In this document: positions 10,518 through 19,670 of the stretch, piece by piece
Layout of the letters: every line of letters begins with the position of its first letter
Position numbering within the stretch: the stretch's first letter is position 1
NCBI RefSeq assembly: GCF_026151395.1
Contig: NZ_JAMQPV010000001.1
Location: forward strand, 1,653,501 to 1,717,500
DNA: 64,000 bases
Origin: Leptospira limi
GTDB taxonomy: Bacteria > Spirochaetota > Leptospiria > Leptospirales > Leptospiraceae
Direction of reading: 5' to 3'
Translations under genes and position numbers: made by a program
Notes under the pieces: generated by a model
Told to the model about the DNA's origin: nothing
Databases searched by the model: none
Seen by the model: only the letters and a program-made list of their open reading frames with translations

Positions 10518-10577
10518 AAAAAAATATTCTCTTTATCGAACAAACTGTCTAACAAAAAAAAAGAGGATAGTTCCCCA

Positions 10578-10787
10578 ATGTCAGATGCCCTAGTGAATAC
10601 TTGTAAACAAATTAGTAAAAACCTTTTGGAAATCAAATATTTCGCAGAGAAAAAAAACACTAGTAGAACTTCTGTTTACCGAGCTTTACAAGACCAAAAA
10701 ATCAATGAAGTAGTGATTGGAAAAAATTCACGTTTCATTATTTTAGATGATGCTGCGAAGAAATGGAAACCTGGTAGACAGGCCTAA
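10578..10787 (+). CDS. Small helix-turn-helix DNA-binding protein
   Basis: A 69-residue protein with GAGGAT upstream of its ATG. KYFAEKKNTSRTSVYRALQD reads as a helix-turn-helix, followed by KINEVVIGKNSRFIILDDAAKKW, the beta-hairpin wing pattern of MerR/excisionase-like small proteins. No integrase or phage gene is near, so a chromosomal regulator is likelier than an excisionase. Its last 50 bases overlap the 3' end of the convergent gene. Confidence 0.72.
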   Translation: MSDALVNTCKQISKNLLEIKYFAEKKNTSRTSVYRALQDQKINEVVIGKNSRFIILDDAAKKWKPGRQA

Positions 10788-11586
10788 ATTCAAATTCTTC
10801 TCCATGTAAGTTGGATTCAATCCAATCTGTTGTTTCTCCTTCATTCCATTGGTTCCAAATTTCATTTGGAATCAGCGATCGGATAGAAGTTGGGACCAGT
10901 GGTTTTAATCCAAAAAAAGGTAACAAGTATTCGTCAGTTTGGTTTTCGAATAGATAACCTAAAAAACTAAAATAAACCTTACCTAAGCTTTTGTCCAAAT
11001 GAGTGTCTCTAGTTTTGATGTAACACTCACCAAATTTTGGGTAAGGTGCTTTAAACGTTTTTTTATGAAATCTGTATTGGATTCCCTTTAAATACCCAAG
11101 CCTGAGTATCAGTTTGGATGCCCCCGAAACCATTTGTAAATGGCGATGTTCGATTGGGCTATTGAACCCATCCATATCCAAACTGGCATTCACAATGATT
11201 ACATTGCCTAAATCTAATTGTAAAGGTTCCTTCCACCATTGTTCTATGGATTCCCAAACCTTTGGTTTGGTTTTCGGCTTTGTTTTATTTTCGATGTTTG
11301 ATCGTAAAATGTCTGTTAAGTGAGACTTCTTCTTTTTTCCAAATGACTTGGGAAATAAAAAAAAGGAAATCGAATCCAAAATTGAGAACGCATACAAAAA
11401 ATCGAAGGAAACACTCGAATGAGACAATGCTTCTGGTTTGGTTTTCCATGAAGTGACTTGGTAGGGAAAGAAGTTCTGAAATCCCGATTCTTCCCAATCG
11501 AGAATCCTTTTTTGTAATTTGGTTTCTACCATAGGGAGATGTTCTAAGGAAATCGAGAGTTCAAATGTTTTTGGGAATTTCCACAT
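10738..11586 (-). CDS. Conserved hypothetical protein
   Basis: A 282-residue protein that I do not recognise. It has no signal peptide or membrane segment. It is rich in Trp, Phe and Lys, with a very basic middle (GKKKKSHL, ENKTKPKTKPK). Start taken at the ATG giving MWKFPKTFEL; an ATG 18 codons in is an alternative. It is convergent with the small HTH gene (50-base overlap) and divergent from the LOG-family gene. Continuous reading over 280 codons with ordinary composition argues for a real gene. Confidence 0.6.
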   Translation of the reverse strand: MWKFPKTFELSISLEHLPMVETKLQKRILDWEESGFQNFFPYQVTSWKTKPEALSHSSVSFDFLYAFSILDSISFFLFPKSFGKKKKSHLTDILRSNIENKTKPKTKPKVWESIEQWWKEPLQLDLGNVIIVNASLDMDGFNSPIEHRHLQMVSGASKLILRLGYLKGIQYRFHKKTFKAPYPKFGECYIKTRDTHLDKSLGKVYFSFLGYLFENQTDEYLLPFFGLKPLVPTSIRSLIPNEIWNQWNEGETTDWIESNLHGEEFEFRPVYQVSISSQHHLK

Positions 11587-11620
11587 CTTTTATACCAATC
11601 GGTCGATCTATGATAACAAG

Positions 11621-12385
11621 ATGAATGATTTAGCCTTTGAGAATCAAAGTTTTTTATGGGGAAATGAAGCAGGGCCGATACGGATCCTTTCGGAATACCT
11701 ACATCCCAAGGCGGAGTTCAATGAACATGGAATTACCGATACCATTGTTGTTTTTGGTTCTGCGAGGATCCCGTCTCAGGAAAAAATCCAAACCGAAAAT
11801 CCTTCTCCCTTAGAAGGTCTTAGCCCATACTACGAAGAAGCCAGAGAATTTTCCCGATTGATTTCAGAATGGGCAGAAGTTTTAAAGTTGGATGTCCCGA
11901 ATCGGAATTTGCTCATTTGCACAGGAGGTGGACCTGGGATCATGGAAGCAGGGAACCGAGGTGCCAAAGAAGCAGGGGCAAAATCGGTTGCGTTAAACAT
12001 CGTCCTTCCTCACGAACAACACCCGAATCCGTATGTGAACAAAGAACTTACGTTTGAGTTTCATTACTTTTTTATGCGTAAACTTTGGTTTATGAAAACA
12101 TGCCGAGGGATGATTGCATTTCCTGGTGGATTTGGGACCTTTGATGAATTATTTGAAACCCTTACCCTTGTCCAGACTGGAAAAAAAAGTAGGATTCCCA
12201 TCCTTCTCTATGGAACTAAATTTTGGACGGAAGTGATCAATTTCAAAAAATTAGCGGAGATGAAGCTGATTTCGGAAGAAGACCTCCATTTATTTGGATT
12301 TGCTGACAGTCCAGTTGAAGCACTTCGATTCTTTCAGGAAAAGATTCGTTTCGAATTGACCCATTCTGAGGGTACAAAAACATAG
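11621..12385 (+). CDS. LOG-family protein (lysine decarboxylase-like Rossmann fold)
   Basis: 254 residues from the ATG giving MNDLAFENQS; the frame is open further upstream but would collide with the divergent gene. Signature motifs are VVFGSARIPS, CTGGGPGIMEAGNRGA and FPGGFGTFDELFE, the PGGxGTxxE box of LOG/TIGR00730 proteins. Many members hydrolyse nucleoside 5'-monophosphates (cytokinin-type phosphoribohydrolase activity), so nucleotide salvage is the likely role. Old 'lysine decarboxylase' names for the family are misleading. It lies 18 bases upstream of rpmB. Confidence 0.87.
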   Translation: MNDLAFENQSFLWGNEAGPIRILSEYLHPKAEFNEHGITDTIVVFGSARIPSQEKIQTENPSPLEGLSPYYEEAREFSRLISEWAEVLKLDVPNRNLLICTGGGPGIMEAGNRGAKEAGAKSVALNIVLPHEQHPNPYVNKELTFEFHYFFMRKLWFMKTCRGMIAFPGGFGTFDELFETLTLVQTGKKSRIPILLYGTKFWTEVINFKKLAEMKLISEEDLHLFGFADSPVEALRFFQEKIRFELTHSEGTKT

Positions 12386-12403
12386 CGAAACAAGGTAATA
12401 ATT

Positions 12404-12688
12404 ATGGCTAGAACATGTGTAGTAACCGGAAAAGGAACAACGGCAGGGAACAACGTATCCCATTCTCATAAAAAGAATCGCCGTATCTGGAAGGTGAATG
12501 TGATCACAAAAAAAATCTTCTTGGAAGACGAGAACCGTTGGGTTCGCGTTAAGATTTCTACACGTGCTTTGAGAACCCTTCGTAAAAAAGGTTTGAAAGT
12601 GGCAATCAAAGACCACGGCGGTGATATCTCCGCAATCACTCCTAAAAAATACGTAGGAATCACTCCAAAAGCACAACCAGCAACTTAA
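12404..12688 (+). CDS. rpmB: 50S ribosomal protein L28
   Basis: A 94-residue basic protein beginning [20 protein letters not shown], with [12 protein letters not shown] and [19 protein letters not shown], all classic L28 blocks. It binds 23S rRNA in the large subunit. AAGG lies upstream of the ATG. Somewhat longer than the E. coli protein (78 residues) because of a C-terminal tail. rpmG (L33) is not next to it; the next gene is nth. Confidence 0.97.
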   Translation: MARTCVVTGKGTTAGNNVSHSHKKNRRIWKVNVITKKIFLEDENRWVRVKISTRALRTLRKKGLKVAIKDHGGDISAITPKKYVGITPKAQPAT

Positions 12689-12711
12689 ATCTCAGATTTC
12701 GTTGTTCTGGA

Positions 12712-13362
12712 TTGAAACGATCCAAAAAAACTCCCAATATCACCGAAGTATACCGTCTCCTTGAGGCGGAATTCGGTGTCGTCGAAACCCCCCTTACATT
12801 TACAAAACCTTATGAGTTGGCAATCGCTGTCATCCTCAGTGCACAGTGTACGGATGAACGTGTAAACCAAGTCACCCCCGAACTCTTTCGTACCTTTCCG
12901 ACTCTTGAGTCTTTTGCGAAAGCACCTTTATCTGCGATTGAGAAAAAAATCTTTTCCACTGGGTTTTATAAAAACAAAGCCAAAAGTATACAAGGTTTTG
13001 CAAAAATGGTGTTAGCAGAATTTGGTGGTGAGATTCCTAAAACAATGGAGGAAGCAATCAAACTCCCTGGCTTCGGACGGAAAACAGCCAATGTGGTGCT
13101 TGCTGAAATTTATGGAGTCGTGGAAGGGTTTGTGGTGGATACCCACGTAAAACGATTAACCAAACGACTTGGTTTCACAAAAAAAACTGATCCCGTACAA
13201 ATTGAACGGGAGATGATGAAAATTACCCCTAAGGAAATTTGCCGAAACCTATCTCTTTACCTAATATTTCTCGGTCGTAAGTACTGCCAGGCGCGCCGGA
13301 CGTTTTGTTCGGATTGTCCACTTTCTTCCCTATGTCCTTCTTATTCGGAGTCGGTTTCATAA
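12712..13362 (+). CDS. nth: Endonuclease III, [4Fe-4S] DNA glycosylase/AP lyase
   Basis: 216 residues; removes oxidised pyrimidines and nicks abasic sites. The helix-hairpin-helix LPGFGRKTANVV carries the catalytic lysine K124, and VVDTHVKR carries the catalytic Asp D143. The C-terminus has a perfect iron-sulfur loop C-x6-C-x2-C-x5-C. The start is a TTG just after rpmB; no strong ribosome site is seen, so the first residues are uncertain. Its 3' end overlaps the convergent gene by 134 bases. Confidence 0.95.
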   Translation: MKRSKKTPNITEVYRLLEAEFGVVETPLTFTKPYELAIAVILSAQCTDERVNQVTPELFRTFPTLESFAKAPLSAIEKKIFSTGFYKNKAKSIQGFAKMVLAEFGGEIPKTMEEAIKLPGFGRKTANVVLAEIYGVVEGFVVDTHVKRLTKRLGFTKKTDPVQIEREMMKITPKEICRNLSLYLIFLGRKYCQARRTFCSDCPLSSLCPSYSESVS

Positions 13363-14062
13363 GGCCTTCTTCTGTTTCTGATTCCTTTCTCTGTTTCCAA
13401 GACCGATTGCGGTCTGTTAAATTGATGGATTCTACTTTGTAATCCAAACGGATTAAGTTTCGTTTGCGATAGTATAAATTTAAAGTACCAAGTTTTCCGT
13501 AGTCTTTTGGGCATTCCACTTGGTGGACATTGGAAATGTAACGAAAACTTGCCTGTGGTTTCCCTTCGACGAGTAAAAAGATTGGGAGTTCGGGATTGTT
13601 TTGAACTGAGATGAGAGGGATTTTGATTTCTTCTTCTGGACTGACATATACGATCCAACCGTCAAAGTCATCAGTGTTTTTCGCATTTAAGAGCCCGTCT
13701 ATGGAACCTAAACCGAGTTTGACGGGGCCATGGTCCATTTCGATGGTTTTTGTCAGGTTAAATCCATCGAAGGGGAATTCTAATGGTTTGTCTTTGGGTG
13801 AAAAAGGGTACAACATGTACCCTTTTCCTCGTTTCAGATCCAAATCCATTTTTTCCCGTTCCACAAAACCGAGTAGGGCACTGAGTCCCCCACGTCCTTC
13901 CTCATCCATTTTTGTGAAAAGTTCCTTCCCACAGTGAAAAAACATACGTAAAGGTCGGTCTTCCAGACTTTCATGGGCGAAACTGGAAGAAAGTGAAAGA
14001 AAGTATCCAATTGTCAAAATAGACCAAAGGTTTCTTCCAAGAAAGGAAAGACGGATATTCAT
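13229..14062 (-). CDS. Hypothetical exported protein, overlapping nth antisense
   Basis: 277 residues with a signal peptide (hydrophobic run ending SLSSSFAHES). The mature part has repeated FDG, DGW and EEEIKIPL stretches suggesting beta structure. The family is not recognised. The last 44 or so residues are polar, Lys- and Pro-rich, and are read entirely from the opposite strand of nth, including its iron-sulfur loop. The body outside the overlap looks like an ordinary gene. The tail may be a late extension after loss of an earlier stop. Confidence 0.65.
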   Translation of the reverse strand: MNIRLSFLGRNLWSILTIGYFLSLSSSFAHESLEDRPLRMFFHCGKELFTKMDEEGRGGLSALLGFVEREKMDLDLKRGKGYMLYPFSPKDKPLEFPFDGFNLTKTIEMDHGPVKLGLGSIDGLLNAKNTDDFDGWIVYVSPEEEIKIPLISVQNNPELPIFLLVEGKPQASFRYISNVHQVECPKDYGKLGTLNLYYRKRNLIRLDYKVESINLTDRNRSWKQRKESETEEGLMKPTPNKKDIGKKVDNPNKTSGAPGSTYDREILGKEIGFGKFP

Positions 14063-14155
14063 ATTTTGTGACCTTGGTTCTAAGAACGGAAGAATTCGAA
14101 ACAGAATGAACCAAAAAACCTGATCTCTGTCTAAACTAAGTGCAGAAAGGATGCC

Positions 14156-15067
14156 ATGAACTTCTTCAAAAATCTATTTCTTTACGCTAAAATGGTTAAA
14201 TTTTCCCACACACTTTTTGCTTTGCCTTTTGCTGGGATCAGCTTTGTCCTCGCTTACCTCGAGTCGAGTCTCGATACGGGTGATTTGCTGCGGATTGGAG
14301 CTTTGATCCTTGTTTGTATGGTCAGTGCTCGTAGTGCTGCCATGGGTTTCAACAGGTATGTGGATTCAGAAATTGATGAAAAAAATCCCCGCACACAAAA
14401 CCGAGAAATCCCTGCTGGAAAAATTTCCAAAGTATCGGCGTTACTCTTCATCGGGCTTTCCGCTTTCATTTTTATCTTTGCTAGTTTTTTTGTGAACAAA
14501 CTGGCTTTCCTACTTTCCTTCCCGGCACTCTTCATTTTGTTTTTGTATTCTCTCACCAAACGATTTACCTTGTTTTGCCATTTGGTTCTCGGTTTTGCGA
14601 TCTCTCTTGCGCCACTCGGTGCTTGGATTGCTATCACAGAAACAGTGAATGTAGTTCCCATTTTATTTTCACTAGGACTCTTATTTCATATTTCCGCATT
14701 TGATGTGTTATATGCCATTCAGGATATGGATTTTGATGCCAAAGAAAAACTCCATAGCATTCCTTCCAAATTAGGGGAAACCAAATCCCGTATCATTGCT
14801 GTTATCTTACATACTCTTTCGTTTGTATTTTTTATCCTCGCAGGGATTAGTGCCGAACTTGGGTTTATGTATTTTTTAATCCTCTCTGTGATTGGGATTT
14901 TGGTGTTGTATGAACATAAAATCTCTTACCAATACAAACAAAAGGATCTCCCTCTCATTTTTTACCAAATCAATTCCTGGATCAGTGTGGTTTTGTTTTT
15001 GGCAATCCTCTTTGATAAATGGAATGAGTTTTTACTGAAGATTTCCTCTGGAATTAGTTTTCGATGA
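14156..15067 (+). CDS. ubiA: UbiA-family prenyltransferase (4-hydroxybenzoate polyprenyltransferase-like)
   Basis: 303-residue integral membrane enzyme with about eight helices. The first prenyl-diphosphate motif is in [17 protein letters not shown] and the second in [16 protein letters not shown], followed by SIPSKLG, as in UbiA/MqnP proteins. It would attach a polyprenyl chain to an aromatic acid in menaquinone or ubiquinone synthesis. It overlaps ubiX by 4 bases (ATGA), a pairing common in both ubiquinone and futalosine-type menaquinone pathways. The mqo gene elsewhere in the window needs such a quinone. Confidence 0.9.
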   Translation: MNFFKNLFLYAKMVKFSHTLFALPFAGISFVLAYLESSLDTGDLLRIGALILVCMVSARSAAMGFNRYVDSEIDEKNPRTQNREIPAGKISKVSALLFIGLSAFIFIFASFFVNKLAFLLSFPALFILFLYSLTKRFTLFCHLVLGFAISLAPLGAWIAITETVNVVPILFSLGLLFHISAFDVLYAIQDMDFDAKEKLHSIPSKLGETKSRIIAVILHTLSFVFFILAGISAELGFMYFLILSVIGILVLYEHKISYQYKQKDLPLIFYQINSWISVVLFLAILFDKWNEFLLKISSGISFR

Positions 15068-15660
15068 AACTCGTTGTGGGCCTTGCGGGTGCAAGTGGTA
15101 GCATTTATGCTGCTCGATTTTTAAAAGCATTGTATGAGATCGAAGGGGAAACCTACATCACGGCAAGTCCCGCATCCTTACGTATCTTTTCAGAAGAATA
15201 TGAAACAATGGTGAAAACCACTGAAGATATTTTGTCTTTTGTGGAAGAGAAGTGGAAGGTAAAACCCAAACACAAATTCCATGTTCGTAATTTTTTTGAT
15301 ATCGGTTCTGACATAGCCAGTGGTTCCAATGTTTGGGATGCCATGGTTGTGATCCCCTGTAGTATGAAAACAGTGGCATCGATGTCTGCAGGGTTAACGG
15401 AAAACTTAATCGAACGAGCCGCCGATGTGACCTTAAAGGAAAGAAGGCGTCTCATTGTAGTCCCGAGAGAAACTCCCTACAACCGCATCCACCTCAGGAA
15501 CATGTTAGCTTTAGATGAAGCAGGGGCCATCCTCTTACCTGCATCCCCTGGATTTTACCAAATGCCAAAAACTTTGGATGACCTTGGTGATTTTATCACG
15601 GGGAGGATTTTTAATCTAATCGGTCTCCCCCAAACTCTGTTCCCTAAGTGGGAGGGGTAA
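15064..15660 (+). CDS. ubiX: Flavin prenyltransferase UbiX
   Basis: 198 residues; joins a dimethylallyl unit to FMN to make prenyl-FMN, the cofactor of UbiD-type decarboxylases. Family features are [15 protein letters not shown] at the N-terminus, [16 protein letters not shown] in the middle and [15 protein letters not shown] with [11 protein letters not shown] near the end. It is co-transcribed with ubiA. No ubiD decarboxylase is in the window. Confidence 0.94.
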   Translation: MKLVVGLAGASGSIYAARFLKALYEIEGETYITASPASLRIFSEEYETMVKTTEDILSFVEEKWKVKPKHKFHVRNFFDIGSDIASGSNVWDAMVVIPCSMKTVASMSAGLTENLIERAADVTLKERRRLIVVPRETPYNRIHLRNMLALDEAGAILLPASPGFYQMPKTLDDLGDFITGRIFNLIGLPQTLFPKWEG

Positions 15661-16057
15661 AGTTTCTAAAATACGCAGTTGGTTTTCCATTTTCACCTAA
15701 GCATACGTAGGTGATATCACTTTCGATGACGGCGGCCATTTTCCCTGTTTGGGGGTGGTTAGTAATGGCAAGAGTTCTTGAGGTGATGGAAGATTTTCCA
15801 TATTTTACAATCTTTCCATAAATTTGGATGATGTCACCTGCCCGCGCTGGGGAACGAAACACCACATTGTCCATACTCATCGTGACGATATTGGTGTACC
15901 GAATTTTGTTCATGACATACATCGCCATTCCCTCATCAATCCAGGAGAGCATTTTCCCACCAAAAAGATTGTTATGGTAGTTTAAATCGTCTGGTTGGAC
16001 CAAGTGTTGGGTGACTAGTTCCATATCCCGCAGTTTGTTCTGAATTGTCTCGACCAT
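15644..16057 (-). CDS. Acyl-CoA thioesterase, hotdog fold
   Basis: 137 residues when started at MVETIQNKL; earlier starts would overlap the divergent pyrB. The motifs [21 protein letters not shown] and [14 protein letters not shown] are those of the YciA/BACH-type acyl-CoA hydrolases, where the Asp of WIDE acts in catalysis. It would release free fatty acid from acyl-CoA. The 3' end overlaps the convergent ubiX by 17 bases. Confidence 0.88.
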   Translation of the reverse strand: MVETIQNKLRDMELVTQHLVQPDDLNYHNNLFGGKMLSWIDEGMAMYVMNKIRYTNIVTMSMDNVVFRSPARAGDIIQIYGKIVKYGKSSITSRTLAITNHPQTGKMAAVIESDITYVCLGENGKPTAYFRNFTPPT

Positions 16058-16123
16058 AAATACCAAAAAATATGTTTTCGATTTATTCGATACCAAAAAC
16101 CCTAGAGAAAAGATTTCCGCCCT

Positions 16124-17056
16124 ATGTATGAATACTCCCACAAAAACATTTTAGACACCTTACAATTTTCCAAAGAAGACCTCAATTTCCTAATCGAAAA
16201 AACAAATCGAATGAGTGCCCTACATGAATCGGGAAAGGCGTTTGGGATCCTTCACGGGAAACTCCTTGCTTCCTTGTTTTTTGAGGCAAGTACCCGCACT
16301 CGGATGAGTTTTGAAGCTGCTATGGAAAGACTTGGTGGAAGGCTCATCTCTACGGTGGGGTTTCAGTTTTCCTCTATCTCCAAAGGGGAAACTTTGTATG
16401 ATACCATGAAGATGATTGAAGCCTATTGTGATATTGCTGTGATCCGCCACCCCGTCGAAGGTTCTTCTCGGATTGCCGCAGGTGCTGTGAACATCCCTGT
16501 GATCAATGCAGGAGATGGGGCAGGGCAACACCCCACACAAGCACTTCTCGATTTATATACTATCTTTTCGGAAAAGAAGAAAATAGATGGGTTAAACATT
16601 GCTTTCATCGGGGACTTAAAGTATGGACGGACCATCCATTCGCTCATCAACCTCTTACGCCATTATCCAGTGCATTTGTATCTCATCAGTCCCGAAGAAT
16701 TAAAACTCCCTGAAAAGTACAAAAAGAACTTAGAAGGGTTTCCTATGACTTGGGAAGAAACAACCGATATCAAAGCAATTTGGGATGCAGATGTTGCGTA
16801 TGTGACAAGGATCCAGGAAGAAAGATTCCCTGATCATAGAGAGTATGAAAAACTAAAAGATATCTATAAAGTGAATAAGGAACTTGTCCTTGCTTCCAAA
16901 AAAGACACAACCATCCTCCATCCACTCCCTCGTGTGAATGAACTATCCACTGATGTGGATGATTTACCAAATGCAGCATACTTTCGACAGGCGAAGTATG
17001 GAGTTGTTGTCAGAATGGTTTTACTCTGCTTAAGTCTTGGTGTCAATTTTGACTAA
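16124..17056 (+). CDS. pyrB: Aspartate carbamoyltransferase catalytic subunit
   Basis: 310 residues; forms N-carbamoyl-aspartate, the committed step of pyrimidine synthesis. The carbamoyl-phosphate site is [13 protein letters not shown], with HPTQALLDL and HPLPRVNE further on. No pyrI regulatory gene follows, so it may work as a simple trimer. The next gene starts inside its 3' end. Confidence 0.96.
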   Translation: MYEYSHKNILDTLQFSKEDLNFLIEKTNRMSALHESGKAFGILHGKLLASLFFEASTRTRMSFEAAMERLGGRLISTVGFQFSSISKGETLYDTMKMIEAYCDIAVIRHPVEGSSRIAAGAVNIPVINAGDGAGQHPTQALLDLYTIFSEKKKIDGLNIAFIGDLKYGRTIHSLINLLRHYPVHLYLISPEELKLPEKYKKNLEGFPMTWEETTDIKAIWDADVAYVTRIQEERFPDHREYEKLKDIYKVNKELVLASKKDTTILHPLPRVNELSTDVDDLPNAAYFRQAKYGVVVRMVLLCLSLGVNFD

Positions 17057-17417
17057 AAAAATTTGGACTTTGGAAGAAGCGAGGGAAATCTTACCCCTTG
17101 TCCGTGATATCACAAAAGAATACTATGTTAAGGCAAGTGTTCTCGCAGATGATGTGCGAAACAAAATGTTACCAGAAAATGTTTTGGAATCCAAAGAAGA
17201 AGAAATTGGAGATATCATCAAACATTGGACAAACGAAATCTTAAATTTGAAAATTGATGTTAAGGGATTGTGGCTCGTAGACTTCGATCATGGCAATGGA
17301 TTTTACTGTTGGACTTGGGGCGAAGAAGATGTGTTATACGAACATGGTTATCATGAAGGATTTAGATCGAGAAAACTCATAGAGGAAAATAAAGAAGAAA
17401 ATGACTCAGATAAATGA
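17037..17417 (+). CDS. DUF2203 family protein
   Basis: About 122-126 residues. The pattern [21 protein letters not shown] near the start, then [34 protein letters not shown], matches DUF2203, a small cytosolic family of unknown function. The start is TTG or GTG (17037, 17040 or 17049), inside the end of pyrB. The 3' end overlaps dapL by 17 bases. Tight packing suggests a pyrB-DUF2203-dapL operon, but the role is unknown. Confidence 0.78.
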   Translation: MVSILTKKIWTLEEAREILPLVRDITKEYYVKASVLADDVRNKMLPENVLESKEEEIGDIIKHWTNEILNLKIDVKGLWLVDFDHGNGFYCWTWGEEDVLYEHGYHEGFRSRKLIEENKEENDSDK

Positions 17418-18627
17418 AAACTATTTAAAATTAAAAGCGGGATATTTATTCCCTGAGATTGGAAGACGTGTAAAGGCTTATTCCGAAGCCAACCAAAATG
17501 CAAAAATCATCCGACTTGGGATTGGTGACGTAACTCTACCACTCGCACCAACCATTGTCAATGCCATGGTAGATGCAGCAAAAGAGATGGGAAGTGCAGG
17601 TGGATTCCATGGGTATGGACCGGAACAAGGGTATTCCTTCCTCATCCAAAAAATCATCGCTCACGATTATACTGCACGTGGAGTCCAAATCGCAGAAGAC
17701 GAGGTATTTGTTTCTGATGGATCTAAATGTGATTGTGGAAACATCCAAGAGATTTTTTCCCTCGATAGTAAAATTGCCGTCGTAGACCCTGTGTATCCAG
17801 TATATGTGGATACCAATGTAATGGCAGGAAGAACTGGCGAAGTGGGACCTGATGGACGTTATGCGAACATCATTTATATGCCAGCGACGGAAGAAAATAA
17901 TTTTGAACCTGATTTTCCAAAAGAAAAACCAGATATCATTTATCTTTGTTATCCGAATAACCCAACAGGAATGGTCGCAACGAAGGCCCGTCTTACAGAA
18001 TGGGTGAACTATGCTAAAAAAATGGGAAGTATCATTCTATATGATTCAGCGTATGAATCTTTTATCCAAGACAAAGAGATTCCAAAATCCATTTATGAAA
18101 TCCCAGGAGCCAAAGAAGTGGCAATGGAATTTCGTTCCTTCTCCAAAACTGCAGGGTTTACGGGAACACGTTGTGCCTACCTTGTGATCCCGAAAGACCT
18201 AAAAGGAAAAACAAAATCAGGAGAAGAGGTGAGTTTTAATTCGCTTTGGAACAGACGCCACACAACCAAATTCAATGGTGTATCGTATGTCACACAGAAA
18301 GGGGCGGAAGCTGTGTTTTCCACCCAAGGACAAGTAGAGATCAAAGAACAAATTTCCTACTATATGGAAAATGCAAAACTCATTCGCGAAGGTCTTGCTA
18401 AGGCAGGTTACAAAGTGTTTGGCGGAACGAATGCTCCATACATTTGGCTAAAAACCCCACGGGGACTTAAATCTTGGGAATTTTTTGACGAACTCCTTGG
18501 AAACGCACAAGTGGTAGGAACTCCTGGATCTGGGTTTGGACCGGCTGGGGAAGGGTATTTCCGTCTTTCTGCCTTTGGAAAACGGGAAGACGTCATTTCT
18601 GCCATCGAACGCATCCAAAAAATGTAA
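17401..18627 (+). CDS. dapL: LL-diaminopimelate aminotransferase
   Basis: 408-residue PLP enzyme that turns tetrahydrodipicolinate directly into LL-diaminopimelate for lysine and peptidoglycan. The N-terminus ([13 protein letters not shown]), the blocks GIGDVTLPL and [13 protein letters not shown], and the PLP-lysine region [14 protein letters not shown] are diagnostic of DapL over other class I aminotransferases. Leptospira is known to use this pathway in place of DapC/D/E. Confidence 0.95.
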   Translation: MTQINENYLKLKAGYLFPEIGRRVKAYSEANQNAKIIRLGIGDVTLPLAPTIVNAMVDAAKEMGSAGGFHGYGPEQGYSFLIQKIIAHDYTARGVQIAEDEVFVSDGSKCDCGNIQEIFSLDSKIAVVDPVYPVYVDTNVMAGRTGEVGPDGRYANIIYMPATEENNFEPDFPKEKPDIIYLCYPNNPTGMVATKARLTEWVNYAKKMGSIILYDSAYESFIQDKEIPKSIYEIPGAKEVAMEFRSFSKTAGFTGTRCAYLVIPKDLKGKTKSGEEVSFNSLWNRRHTTKFNGVSYVTQKGAEAVFSTQGQVEIKEQISYYMENAKLIREGLAKAGYKVFGGTNAPYIWLKTPRGLKSWEFFDELLGNAQVVGTPGSGFGPAGEGYFRLSAFGKREDVISAIERIQKM

Positions 18628-18646
18628 AATTTAGTCCTGGTTTTTT

Positions 18647-18683
18647 CCATAGCTCCGATATATAAAACAAGGTAGAGCTATGG
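18647..18683 (+). promoter_or_regulatory. Inverted repeat enclosing a start codon
   Basis: CCATAGCTC (18647-18655) is the exact reverse complement of GAGCTATGG (18675-18683). The 19-base loop holds TATATAAAA and an AAGG ribosome site, and the right arm contains the ATG at 18680. It could hide the start codon in mRNA or act as an operator around the -10 box. Confidence 0.5.
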
Positions 18684-19669
18684 GAAAATGGAAATTCATC
18701 CTCTTTTTTGCAATGGTTGTGGGACATATCTCCCACATCAATGCAGTATCTCCAGAACAAACGAATTTGGGGATTTTGATCTTTGAAAACAAAGAAAACT
18801 TAAATTTTATCAATGTGGCACTCAGTAATTTGGCTCCTTCACAAGAAGAAGCACAAAGCACTGCCCAACCAGGAACAACCCAAACCCCAGATCCTTCCAA
18901 AAAGAATTTGGATTTTGATTATTTCAAACTCCTAAAAGCAGCAAACCAATCTGACTTTAGTGGAAACATGTGGTACTTACAAAGTAATTATGTGTATGGA
19001 TTCCGCCAACTCAGACAAGCCCAAGGGGAACTCAAAAATATCTTTGAAATCGTATTACAAAAATACATCGAAGATGCAAGAGCACTTTTGGAAGCAGCAG
19101 CACCTGCCATCATCAGATCAAATGATAGCAACGCAAAAGCTTTGTTACGTTTAGGTTTTCGTGACCTTCGTTCCTCAGAAGATCTTTACACAACTGGTCT
19201 CAATTCAAGCCCTCACCAATACCGTTATAAACTTACGCTCTACAAAGAAGGGATTTTAACACTTCGTCGTGCAAAACGTTTTGCAATCCTTGCGATGATT
19301 TATAGCAAAACTCCAGATGAGGATAAACCTGAATACCAATACCGTTCCAATGAAGACCTAAAAGAAGCTCGTAACGAAGAAAAACAACGTAACTACGAAA
19401 AGGTGAGAGATACCCTCATCAACTTCATTGAAAACAAACGTATGGAAAGAACTGTTGTCCCTCCAGGAAACCCAGATGCAAAACCATTGGATTTACTAGA
19501 ACAACATGATGATAACTACGGTTTCATCACTTCTAAAAAATTAGATCTACTGCTTGAAGCTAATGCACAAATCAAAGAGACGGAAGGGGCAAGACGTGAA
19601 TCAGTTCCTCCAACTCCAAAATTTGATGAAAACGGCAAAGCGATTTATCCGGAAGAAAAGAAGAAATAA
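18680..19669 (+). CDS. Hypothetical exported protein
   Basis: 329 residues with a signal peptide (GKWKFILFFAMVVGHISHINAV). The mature part is mostly helical, with Gln/Glu/Lys-rich stretches and TPR-like alternation (ALLRLGFRDLRSSEDLY, LTLYKEGILTLRRAKRFAIL). The C-terminus is Pro- and Lys-rich. I do not recognise a family. The next exported gene begins one base after its stop and has similar helical character, so the pair probably works together in the periplasm. Confidence 0.75.
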   Translation: MGKWKFILFFAMVVGHISHINAVSPEQTNLGILIFENKENLNFINVALSNLAPSQEEAQSTAQPGTTQTPDPSKKNLDFDYFKLLKAANQSDFSGNMWYLQSNYVYGFRQLRQAQGELKNIFEIVLQKYIEDARALLEAAAPAIIRSNDSNAKALLRLGFRDLRSSEDLYTTGLNSSPHQYRYKLTLYKEGILTLRRAKRFAILAMIYSKTPDEDKPEYQYRSNEDLKEARNEEKQRNYEKVRDTLINFIENKRMERTVVPPGNPDAKPLDLLEQHDDNYGFITSKKLDLLLEANAQIKETEGARRESVPPTPKFDENGKAIYPEEKKK

Positions 19670-19670
19670 A

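Noticed and set aside
10578..10787. Excisionase of a mobile element
   Set aside because: The protein has excisionase-like length and HTH, but no integrase, attachment repeat or phage gene is nearby.
14073..14116. TTGGTTC/GAACCAA inverted repeat between divergent genes
   Set aside because: Only 7 bases with a loop of nearly 30; expected by chance.
16060..16102. Two ATACCAAAAA direct repeats upstream of pyrB
   Set aside because: Short and A-rich; without comparison to relatives there is no reason to call an operator.
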